Shown piece by piece: positions 8,566 to 16,422 of a DNA stretch of 40,379 bases (within the stretch, counting starts at the first letter, position 1; the number at the start of each line of letters is the position of its first letter). The stretch comes from Bacteroidota bacterium (GTDB lineage: Bacteria; Bacteroidota; Bacteroidia; Chitinophagales; Chitinophagaceae). The notes beneath the pieces are model-generated. The model did no database searches and was not told the DNA's origin. It was given only the letters and a program-made list of their open reading frames with translations. A program made the translations under genes and the position numbers. The stretch lies in the NCBI GenBank assembly GCA_947441205.1, contig CANETM010000001.1:1-40379 (forward strand), in the 5' to 3' direction.

Positions 8566-9579
8566 TTGAAAGCAGATTTTCTCCCATTTCTAAAATGCCC
8601 TAAGACAAATGAACACCTTAAATTGACTGTAGAAACAAACAAACAAGTTGAAGTGTTGATAGGGAAAGTTAATTCTTCAAAGTTTGAATATCCTATTGAG
8701 GATGGAGTAGTTAATTTCATAGATCCAGATAATGCATACATCCAACAAGAGATGATGCACAATATCAGTGATATGGAACTCCTAAAGCAAAAGTTGTCAA
8801 AAGAAGAGCTAGACAAGTACCTAAAAGATCAAGCATTGGGGTTGGATCCACCAAATTATTATGATGACTATACCCGCAGCACGATGGATGAAATTATGGG
8901 CGGGTTGAATCTCCATAATGCGTCTGTTTTAGAAATTGGAGGCAGTTCGGGCAGGGATTTAATGAAGTACTTTGGGAAAGCCAATAATACTTGTGTAGAA
9001 ATGGATATCAATCCCCATTTAGGATTGGTATCCGAAATTATCATGAACCACCATCAAGTCTATTATGAAAGGGTAAGGGCTGATATGAACCAGCTACCAT
9101 TTCAAGATAATCAATTTGATGTCGTATTTGGTTCCGCTACTTTTCACCATATTGATGACCCGACCAACTGTTTTAAAGATATATACAGAATATTGAAACC
9201 AGGAGGTGCTTTTTATTGCTTAAACGAAAGGGTACTCAGTTCAATGGCACCCGAACAAAAAGAAGTTATTGCCCAAGAAATGGAGTTTTCGCATGAACAC
9301 GCATTTTTTTATTCAGAATGGACTGCATTTTTAAAAAATGCAGGGTTTTCAGTACAAAGAGTAAGGCCTCAGTATTTCACCTATGAGAAGCTTATTGAAA
9401 GGGTTTATGGCAACCAAAAGCCCCAAAGTATGCTTGGCAAGTTAAGATACAACTATTATAAGTTTATGGGGTCATCAAGTTTGAACACGGACAATCCTAT
9501 GCTTAAAGTTATTCAAAAACTTGAAGACGCATATTTTGCCAATGTGCCATTTAATGCCTTATGTAAGAAAGGGAAATAG
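8566..9579 (+). CDS. SAM-dependent methyltransferase with Trm112-like N-terminus
   Basis: Class I methyltransferase of 337 residues. Residues 7-53 look like a Trm112-type beta domain (FLKCPKTNEHL, then FEYPIEDGVVNFID), but only one of the four zinc cysteines of that fold is kept. The SAM-binding motif VLEIGGSSGRD is at about 121-131, an acidic strand VEMDINP follows, and VVFGSATFHHIDD and ILKPGGAFYC are further motifs of the Methyltransf_11 group. The start is TTG at 8566; the first in-frame ATG is over 150 bases later and would remove the N-terminal domain. Probably methylates a sugar in the repeat unit. Confidence 0.85.
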   Translation: MKADFLPFLKCPKTNEHLKLTVETNKQVEVLIGKVNSSKFEYPIEDGVVNFIDPDNAYIQQEMMHNISDMELLKQKLSKEELDKYLKDQALGLDPPNYYDDYTRSTMDEIMGGLNLHNASVLEIGGSSGRDLMKYFGKANNTCVEMDINPHLGLVSEIIMNHHQVYYERVRADMNQLPFQDNQFDVVFGSATFHHIDDPTNCFKDIYRILKPGGAFYCLNERVLSSMAPEQKEVIAQEMEFSHEHAFFYSEWTAFLKNAGFSVQRVRPQYFTYEKLIERVYGNQKPQSMLGKLRYNYYKFMGSSSLNTDNPMLKVIQKLEDAYFANVPFNALCKKGK

Positions 9580-9585
9580 AAAGAT

Positions 9586-10794
9586 TTGAATAAAAGTAAA
9601 ATTTTATACATACACCACACAACCGCATTGGGTGGAGCAACCAATAGCTTGTTATATACCATCACGCAACTGCCCCCAAATGAATTTGATGTATCGGTTC
9701 TTTTTTTACAAGCTGAAGGTCCGGCTTCTGAATTATACAGGAGTAAAGGAATTGTAGTCAAGCACCTCACAGGTATTCAAGTATACCAACATGCTTATGG
9801 TGCAAGAATCAAATGGTTGGGGCGTAATCCCATTAGACCGATTACACAATTTATACGGATGCTTTTATCCGTTCCCAAAATGATGACTTATTTGAAAGCC
9901 AATTACAAGCAGGTAGACATTGTACACATCAACACCTCGGTGATGCTTCCAGTAGGAATTGCTTGTAAATTTATGGGCATCAAAGTGGTTTGGTACAACA
10001 GGGAAGTATTGTATCCCGGAGTTTTAGGAATTAGAAGATTTATGGCTTCAACCATAATCAAATGTTGCTCCTATAAGGTGATACATATTTCAAAGATGGG
10101 TGAGCAATCTTTGGGTAATTCCAAAAAGAACGAAGTCATTTATAATTTTATCGATTTTGGGAAATTTGATAAATCAATGTATCCGTTTCTGTTGCATGAC
10201 GAATTGGGTTTGTCGCAAGAAATCAAAATAATCGCTATGTTAGGTGGTGTTGTTCACAGTAAAGGCTCAGATGTTTTTATCAATGCAATTTCTGAGGTAT
10301 TGGCAAATGACCCCAAAGTACACTTTGTTATAGTAGGCTATCCACCCATGAAGCAAGAAATATCTGAGGGAGTTGGCAAAATAGACATGGGTAAAACGTG
10401 TTTGGATTTGATAGCGAAAAACAACTTAAGCAAATGGATTTCTTTTACTGGATTGCGTAATGATATACCCAAAGTTTTGGCTTCAACTTATTTATTGGTA
10501 TGGCCAGCAACAGTACCACATTTTTCACGTCCCATTATCGAAGCACAGGCTATGGGAATTCCACCCATAGGGACAGACTTTGAAGTAACCCGAGAGGTTA
10601 TACAAGAAGGCGAAACAGGATTGACGTTTGTCAATGGTGATTCCACATCATTGGCTAAACAGATTAATCTATTATTGAACGACTCAGCTCTGTACAACAA
10701 AATCAGTCAGCAAGCATACCAACAAGCCAAAGAGCGATTTAGTGCAGATACCAACGTAAAAAAAATTGTAGCAATTTATCATTTACTTCATTGA
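9586..10794 (+). CDS. Glycosyltransferase family 4
   Basis: GT-B fold enzyme of 402 residues. The acceptor-side glycine loop is near the N-terminus (HHTTALGGATNSLLYTI). The donor-side Rossmann domain begins at IIAMLGGVVHSKGSDVF and has the E-x7-E region as SRPIIEAQAMGIPPIGTDFE, followed by EVIQEGETGL. It starts at TTG (9586), 6 bases after the methyltransferase stop, with no earlier in-frame alternative close by. The stop overlaps the next gene in a TTGA tetranucleotide. Predicted to add one sugar to the lipid-linked repeat unit at the cytoplasmic face; donor and linkage are unknown. Confidence 0.87.
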   Translation: MNKSKILYIHHTTALGGATNSLLYTITQLPPNEFDVSVLFLQAEGPASELYRSKGIVVKHLTGIQVYQHAYGARIKWLGRNPIRPITQFIRMLLSVPKMMTYLKANYKQVDIVHINTSVMLPVGIACKFMGIKVVWYNREVLYPGVLGIRRFMASTIIKCCSYKVIHISKMGEQSLGNSKKNEVIYNFIDFGKFDKSMYPFLLHDELGLSQEIKIIAMLGGVVHSKGSDVFINAISEVLANDPKVHFVIVGYPPMKQEISEGVGKIDMGKTCLDLIAKNNLSKWISFTGLRNDIPKVLASTYLLVWPATVPHFSRPIIEAQAMGIPPIGTDFEVTREVIQEGETGLTFVNGDSTSLAKQINLLLNDSALYNKISQQAYQQAKERFSADTNVKKIVAIYHLLH

Positions 10795-11927
10795 AAATTT
10801 TAAGTGTAGTTGGTGTTAGGCCTAATATTATCAAGTTTGTTGCTTGGAGTCGTGCCATTGCTAAATTTCAGCAACAGTATGCGATTGAACACATTATTGT
10901 GCATTCTGGGCAACATTATGATGATGCCATGTTCCACCATTTATGGAAAACATTTGAACTGCCGGATATACAATACCGATTAAATGTAGGATCGGGAAGT
11001 CATGCATGGCAAGTAGGGATGATGATGATAGAACTGGAAAAAGTATTGATGGTTGAAAATCCAGATTGGGTAGTTGCCATTGATGATGTAAATACAGCGT
11101 TGGCAACAGGAATCACAGCTAAAAAAATGAACTTTAAATTGGCACATATTGAAGCTGGTCTTAGGTCATTTGATAAATCGATGCCTGAAGAGCACAACCG
11201 GATATTGGTAGATCATGTTTCAGATTTACTTTTTGTACCAGACCAACAATCATTTGACAAGTTGTTAGCAGAAGGGATCGATATCAAAAACATCAAACTT
11301 ACCGGAAACTTTATGGCAGACACTTTATGGCAAAGCATTTCAAAAGCAGGTCATTGTGATATCCATGATACCATCTCTAAATATGCGCTATCCACAAATG
11401 AGATAAAGTTGACCAATTATGCTTTGTTTACATTACACCGCCCATCAAATATACAAGAGGAGCACACACTGAAGAAAATCATCCAATTCTTAATCAATGA
11501 TTGGGGTGGAAAGACTGACTACATCATTTGGCCAGTTCACCCAGGAGTTTTGAAAAAACTGAAAGAAACCAAACTATTCGAAGCCTTATTAAAAGCATCT
11601 GGTCATATCATTTTACTCCAGCCGGTTAATTATTTTGAGATGTTGCAATTAACCAGTCATGCATCATTCGTATTAACAGATAGTGGTGGATTGCAAGAGG
11701 AAACCAGTATTTTGGGAATACCTTGTGTGACCATGCGCGAGAATACAGAAAGACCAATTACGCTGAAAGAAAATGGAGGTACGAATGTTTTGGTTGGGAA
11801 TGATATTAATAAAATGGATCAATCATGCAAACAAGCAATGAATTGTGTTGGAGTAAAAAATAATATACCCTATTGGGAAGGTAATGCTGCCGAAAGAGGA
11901 TTAATTAGTTTATTTGCCATGAAATAA
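10791..11927 (+). CDS. UDP-HexNAc 2-epimerase family, divergent paralogue
   Basis: WecB-family protein of 378 residues, expected to interconvert UDP-GlcNAc and UDP-ManNAc or a derivative. The start is TTG overlapping the previous stop by 4 bases. Family residues are mostly kept: QHYD near 41-44, HIEAGLRS with E121, MPEE at 131-134, His216 in TLHRPSN, and LTDSGGLQEE at 295-304. The conserved G-D before the nucleotide-sugar region is changed to D-D (AIDDVN, 96-101), although the catalytic-type Asp99 is kept. It is clearly a paralogue of the gene at 12917, with an SDR gene between. It may use a different substrate. Confidence 0.82.
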   Translation: MKILSVVGVRPNIIKFVAWSRAIAKFQQQYAIEHIIVHSGQHYDDAMFHHLWKTFELPDIQYRLNVGSGSHAWQVGMMMIELEKVLMVENPDWVVAIDDVNTALATGITAKKMNFKLAHIEAGLRSFDKSMPEEHNRILVDHVSDLLFVPDQQSFDKLLAEGIDIKNIKLTGNFMADTLWQSISKAGHCDIHDTISKYALSTNEIKLTNYALFTLHRPSNIQEEHTLKKIIQFLINDWGGKTDYIIWPVHPGVLKKLKETKLFEALLKASGHIILLQPVNYFEMLQLTSHASFVLTDSGGLQEETSILGIPCVTMRENTERPITLKENGGTNVLVGNDINKMDQSCKQAMNCVGVKNNIPYWEGNAAERGLISLFAMK

Positions 11928-11961
11928 TTTAGGAAAAAAAATAAATTTTAAAAAACAAAAC

Positions 11962-12912
11962 ATGAGAATTTTAGTAACTGGGTCAAAAGGAGTTGTTGGC
12001 CAAAAATTAGTAAAAGAGCTCCAATCAAAAGGCCATTCGGTATTTGGAGTCGATATCCAACATCACGCTGGTGAGATTGGGTTTGTTCAAAGAATGAGTG
12101 GTGAGAATTGGGATTACAGCCGTTGCGATATTGGCGAGTTTCGGCAAATAGAGCGAATTGTAGAGCAGGCAGGTCCATTCGATTTTGTTTACAATTGTGC
12201 AGCGGAATTTGGCCGTTGGAATGGCGAAGATTATTATGAGCAAGTTTGGAAGTCTAACTTAATTGGAATGAAGAACTTGATTCGTTTGCAAGAAAAACAT
12301 AAATTTAAAATGGTTCATTTTTCAAGTTCAGAAGTATATGGAGATTTTGAAGATGTAATGTCTGAAAGCGTGATGGACAATTTTGAAATCAAGCAAATGA
12401 ATGACTACGCAATTTCTAAATGGGCCAACGAAATGCAAATCAGAAACTCTAGAATCATGTATGGTACCGAATCGGTTGTGGTGAGGTTATTCAATACATA
12501 TGGTCCGGGAGAGTATTACCATCCTTATCGTTCTGTAAATTGTAAGTTTTGTTACCATGCATTGTTTGGATTACCAGTAACTGTTTACAAAGGACATTTC
12601 CGTTCTTCTACATACGTTGATGATTGCGTGAGGACAGTTGGTAATATAAGCGATAACTTTATCAATGGATCTGTATACAATATTGGTAGTGATCAATTTC
12701 ATGATATTGAAACATTGGCTGATGTGATTTGGGATTATACAGGTGCAGACAGAAAGCTCATTACCTATGGTGAATCAGAAGTACTAACAACCAAAATTAA
12801 AAAATTGGATAATGTAGCATCCGTAAGAGATTTAGATCACAAGGAAAGCGTAGGACTTATCGAAGGTGTGAAATTAACCATTGATTGGATGAAGGAATAT
12901 TATAAATTATAA
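11962..12912 (+). CDS. NAD-dependent epimerase/dehydratase (extended SDR)
   Basis: Extended short-chain dehydrogenase of 316 residues acting on a nucleotide sugar. The NAD-binding TGSKGVVG is near residue 6, the catalytic Ser/Glu region is FSSSEVYGDF and the catalytic pair is in YAISK (Y-x3-K), with RLFNTYGPG downstream. The S-E-V-Y-G version is commoner in UDP-glucuronate decarboxylase-like and related epimerases than in dTDP-glucose dehydratases, which have D-E-V-Y-G. The exact reaction is not determined. It sits between two related 2-epimerase genes, so the three probably work on one sugar nucleotide. An A-rich stretch (11934-11961) precedes the ATG. Confidence 0.82.
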   Translation: MRILVTGSKGVVGQKLVKELQSKGHSVFGVDIQHHAGEIGFVQRMSGENWDYSRCDIGEFRQIERIVEQAGPFDFVYNCAAEFGRWNGEDYYEQVWKSNLIGMKNLIRLQEKHKFKMVHFSSSEVYGDFEDVMSESVMDNFEIKQMNDYAISKWANEMQIRNSRIMYGTESVVVRLFNTYGPGEYYHPYRSVNCKFCYHALFGLPVTVYKGHFRSSTYVDDCVRTVGNISDNFINGSVYNIGSDQFHDIETLADVIWDYTGADRKLITYGESEVLTTKIKKLDNVASVRDLDHKESVGLIEGVKLTIDWMKEYYKL

Positions 12913-12916
12913 TCAC

Positions 12917-14068
12917 GTGCAGACAAAAATCATCAGCGTAGTAGGAGCTAGGCCCAATTTCATGAAAATAGCTCCTCTTGCAGAAGCTTTCAATCAATAT
13001 ATTTCAAAAGGACACTCCCTTCAACACATTCTTGTTCACACAGGCCAACATTACGACAGGAAAATGTCTGACTCCTTTTTTGAGGAGTTGGGCATTCCTG
13101 AGGCACAGTATAACTTAGGTGTTGGTTCTGGCACACATGCAGAGCAAGTTGGCAGAACGATGATAGAGTTTGAAAAAGTATTGATGGTTGAAAAGCCTGA
13201 TTGGGTTATTGTTATTGGGGATGTGAATGCTACATTGGCCTGTTCGGTCACCGCAAAAAAGTTAGACATTAAAGTTTGTCACCTCGAAGCAGGACTTCGT
13301 TCGGGTGACATGAGAATGCCAGAAGAAATTAATCGAATAGTAACAGACCGATTAAGCGATTTATTGCTGACACCTGATAGAATATCGAATAGCAATTTAA
13401 TAGCTGAAGGGGTATCGGATGATCGAATTCAATTTGTTGGAAATATCATGATAGATACGTTGGAAAAACACCGAAACAAAGCAGGTGCTTTAAAAATTGA
13501 GGATATCATTCAACGAAATTTACTCTTAGATGAATCTACAAAACATAGTGTTGACCATGAGTTTATTGTTGTTACGTTGCACCGTCCATCCAATGTAGAC
13601 CATCAAGAAAACCTGACTGCTTTGGTTGATTTCTTTCTTCAGGAAGTAGTAAAAGATACCACACTGATTTGGCCTATTCATCCCCGAACATTGCAAAAGT
13701 TGAAGGATTTTGATTTGTATGACAAAATATGCAAAAGTTCGAATGTGATATTGCTCAATCCTGTTGGTTATTTTGACATGCTCAAATTGAACATGAGTGC
13801 CAAAATCATTCTTACCGACAGTGGAGGATTACAAGAAGAGTCATGTGTTTTGGGAACACCTTGTTTAACACTTAGGATGAATACAGAAAGACCTGTTACA
13901 TTGCGTGAAAATGGTGGGGCTAGTGTTTTGGTAGGTGAAGACATCCATAAATTGCAAGCCGAATTTAACTATTTGAAGCAACATCAAATTGAATCAAAAG
14001 TGCCTGAATTATGGGATGGGAACACTGCCGGCAGGTGCTTGGATGCTATTTTAAATTATAAATCATAA
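12917..14068 (+). CDS. wecB: UDP-N-acetylglucosamine 2-epimerase (non-hydrolysing type)
   Basis: A 383-residue WecB-family epimerase with all expected motifs: VVGARPNFMK near residues 8-17, HTGQHYD at 41-47, IGDVN with Asp102, HLEAGLRS at 122-129, MPEE at 134-137, TLHRPSN and LTDSGGLQEE. It should produce UDP-ManNAc from UDP-GlcNAc. The start is GTG at 12917; the only nearby ATG is inside the first conserved motif. It is closer to the standard family than its paralogue at 10791. A hydrolysing NeuC/LegG-type role would fit a nonulosonate pathway, but the motifs look like the non-hydrolysing group. Confidence 0.88.
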   Translation: MQTKIISVVGARPNFMKIAPLAEAFNQYISKGHSLQHILVHTGQHYDRKMSDSFFEELGIPEAQYNLGVGSGTHAEQVGRTMIEFEKVLMVEKPDWVIVIGDVNATLACSVTAKKLDIKVCHLEAGLRSGDMRMPEEINRIVTDRLSDLLLTPDRISNSNLIAEGVSDDRIQFVGNIMIDTLEKHRNKAGALKIEDIIQRNLLLDESTKHSVDHEFIVVTLHRPSNVDHQENLTALVDFFLQEVVKDTTLIWPIHPRTLQKLKDFDLYDKICKSSNVILLNPVGYFDMLKLNMSAKIILTDSGGLQEESCVLGTPCLTLRMNTERPVTLRENGGASVLVGEDIHKLQAEFNYLKQHQIESKVPELWDGNTAGRCLDAILNYKS

Positions 14069-14071
14069 CGA

Positions 14072-15187
14072 TTGAGTTTAGTTGTTATTTTTAGAAATCT
14101 TCCTCCGGATGCGGGAGGGGCTGCTACAATTATCCGAAACTTATTTGAGTTTGCTGATGATACAGTCACTATTGTGGGAAGAAAATCCAGATACCCTATG
14201 GATTATTTAACTACCCAATACAACAAAGTTGAAATTCCTTTGAGCGATAGGCCTGAAAGCAAATGGCTGAAACTAAAATATTTCGTTCAATCTATACTAA
14301 TCTGTTTAAAAGTAATTCGCCAAACCCATACTAAAAATATATTGGGGGTATACCGAGATGAATCTTCTCTCATACTTAGTTATTTGGTTAGTTTATTATC
14401 AGGAAAACCATTGTTTGTTTATTTAACTGATTTGTATGCTGAGAACTATGGTAGTAAGAAGAAACAGTATTTGCAAAAACTCATTTTTAAAAGAGCCAAA
14501 AGCATCTTTTGCCTTAATCAGGCCATGAAAAATCATTATGTTGCAGCAGGATACAAGCAAGTGGAAGTTATTCCATCTACTGTGCCCGAAATTTTACCTT
14601 TAAAAACTAGGGTGTTTGATGGAGAGGTTTTCAAAATTGCTTTTTCTGGTTCTATTATTTATGATCGATTGGATTTATTGCAAATGTTAGTTAGAATAAT
14701 CGGAAATAATCCTGCATATCAATTGCTCTTATTTTCTCCACATGACGAATTTTTTTTAAAATCAAATGACCTCTACGCCAGTAACGTGACATGCGAGTTT
14801 GTTAATAGTCCAAAATTATTGTTAAAGAAATTGCAACAATGTGATTTGTTGTATTTGCCATTGACTTTTAATAAACCAGATAATCACAGAAGTTATTTAC
14901 AACTAAAAACATGTTTAGGAACCAAATCCTATGAATACATGCAAACAGGAGTTCCAATTTTAGTCCATTCTCCAGCTGAATACTACACATATCAATTTTT
15001 TGAATCATCTAAATCAGCAATAATGCTTAATTCTAATAAAGAAGATGATTTAAATGCAAAAATTAATGAAATTAAATCTAATTATTTACTTTTTGAAGAA
15101 AAAGTCATGAATGCTCACAAACAATTATTAAACCACAAGGCAAAGCCTAATCTTATTCAATTGATTAGATTAATTAACAATTCGTAA
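14072..15187 (+). CDS. Glycosyltransferase family 4
   Basis: GT-B enzyme of 371 residues. The N-terminal acceptor loop reads FRNLPPDAGGAATIIRNL. The second Rossmann domain starts at KIAFSGSIIYDRLDLLQ, and the C-terminal part has GTKSYEYMQTGVPILVHS, the region that binds the donor. The Glu pair typical of GT4 is weakly represented here, so the family call is moderate. The start is TTG at 14072, three bases after the epimerase stop. Base composition falls sharply from here on and stays very A+T-rich through the polymerase and the following gene, as is common for the serotype-specific core of such loci. Confidence 0.8.
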   Translation: MSLVVIFRNLPPDAGGAATIIRNLFEFADDTVTIVGRKSRYPMDYLTTQYNKVEIPLSDRPESKWLKLKYFVQSILICLKVIRQTHTKNILGVYRDESSLILSYLVSLLSGKPLFVYLTDLYAENYGSKKKQYLQKLIFKRAKSIFCLNQAMKNHYVAAGYKQVEVIPSTVPEILPLKTRVFDGEVFKIAFSGSIIYDRLDLLQMLVRIIGNNPAYQLLLFSPHDEFFLKSNDLYASNVTCEFVNSPKLLLKKLQQCDLLYLPLTFNKPDNHRSYLQLKTCLGTKSYEYMQTGVPILVHSPAEYYTYQFFESSKSAIMLNSNKEDDLNAKINEIKSNYLLFEEKVMNAHKQLLNHKAKPNLIQLIRLINNS

Positions 15188-15209
15188 TCGATATTTAAAT
15201 TATTTATAA

Positions 15210-16391
15210 ATGTTAAATCAAATTAAAAATAGTCATAGATTTCAATATTGGTTTGCTTTCCTTCAGGCTTTTCCAATACTTATGATTGTATTTAATTTGA
15301 GTTTCTTTGTATTTTTTAGATTATACTTCTCTTTTAATAAAATTTCAAAAATAAAGATTTCCAATAGTTTTCAGATACTTGCAATTTTGTTTATCATAGG
15401 TGCAATTGCATCAGTAGCTAATGCTGTAGATGTCAAAAGATCAATGGTTGTATTACCAAATTTTCTCTATTGGGCAATCATGATAATTTTTTTTCAAAAT
15501 TATAGAAGTTCCTTAAATTTTGAAATTATTCGAATGGGTATATATAGAGGATTGATACTTTTAAATTTACACTATTGGATTGTTGAAAAAACATTAAAGT
15601 TTTCTACTCCTTTTAATAAGTTTATTCTTGAAAATGGCTATGCAATATTAATGATATGTTTTGTCCCAACAGCTTTAAAATATGTTTTGGTAAAATATGG
15701 TAATAATAGGGCTTATCTTTTTGCATCAGTGGCAACTATTTTAGGGTTTTTGAGTGGCAGTAGGGCCGGGGCTATTTTAATTCTAGGGGGGGCTTTATTA
15801 ACATTGTTTTCAGAAAAATTAAGCTTCAAAGCAATCGTTCAGTTGGTTATCTACGGTCTTTTGTCTTATTTTTTTATTTTCAAAACAGATTTTTTCAATA
15901 AATTTTTGTTCCAAGTTAATCCAGACGTGCATGCAGTAATCTTTAGATCCCAAGAAGTTTTTGAAGAAGAACAATCAATGCTTTTGAGAAGACTGATGGT
16001 AGAAAAAGCTATAATTTTATTTGAACAGAAACCATTTACTGGTATTGGGCTAAATAATTGGACAGAATTTAAGGTTGATTTTAGGGGAGATTTTGCTGGT
16101 TCAGAGTTTGTAATTAATAAAAATAGATTAGAAAAGTTTAGTGCCCATAATTCTTATGCCGCCCTTTTAGGTGAGGGCGGATTGTTAGTTTTTCTACCAT
16201 TTATTTTAATTCTGTATACAACAATTTTTGCTCTTTTTTCCCAGTTTGGCAAGTTGGACCAATACCAACAGCCCATTTTATGGTCACTTATTATGATGGC
16301 TATTCATATTTATTTTATTTCAGGAATGTCAAACTCATTTACTTGGTATTTATTGGCGCTAGGAATAGCCTCTATTAATAGGAAATCATAG
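15210..16391 (+). CDS. wzy: O-antigen/capsule polymerase Wzy-like
   Basis: Polytopic membrane protein of 393 residues with about 10-11 hydrophobic segments. It carries the typical Wzy/WaaL region: GFLSGSRAGAILILGG in the middle, then a large loop with FTGIGLNNWTEF and SAHNSYAALLGEGGLLVFLP. This is the Wzy_C type signature shared by polymerases and ligases. Because Wzx, Wza and Wzc are nearby and no other candidate exists in the window, the polymerase role is preferred. It would join repeat units at the periplasmic face of the inner membrane. Very A+T-rich: bases 15301-15360 hold only 9 G or C. Confidence 0.85.
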   Translation: MLNQIKNSHRFQYWFAFLQAFPILMIVFNLSFFVFFRLYFSFNKISKIKISNSFQILAILFIIGAIASVANAVDVKRSMVVLPNFLYWAIMIIFFQNYRSSLNFEIIRMGIYRGLILLNLHYWIVEKTLKFSTPFNKFILENGYAILMICFVPTALKYVLVKYGNNRAYLFASVATILGFLSGSRAGAILILGGALLTLFSEKLSFKAIVQLVIYGLLSYFFIFKTDFFNKFLFQVNPDVHAVIFRSQEVFEEEQSMLLRRLMVEKAIILFEQKPFTGIGLNNWTEFKVDFRGDFAGSEFVINKNRLEKFSAHNSYAALLGEGGLLVFLPFILILYTTIFALFSQFGKLDQYQQPILWSLIMMAIHIYFISGMSNSFTWYLLALGIASINRKS

Positions 16392-16422
16392 ATTTACCTG
16401 TAAAATATAACTTTTTATCTTA

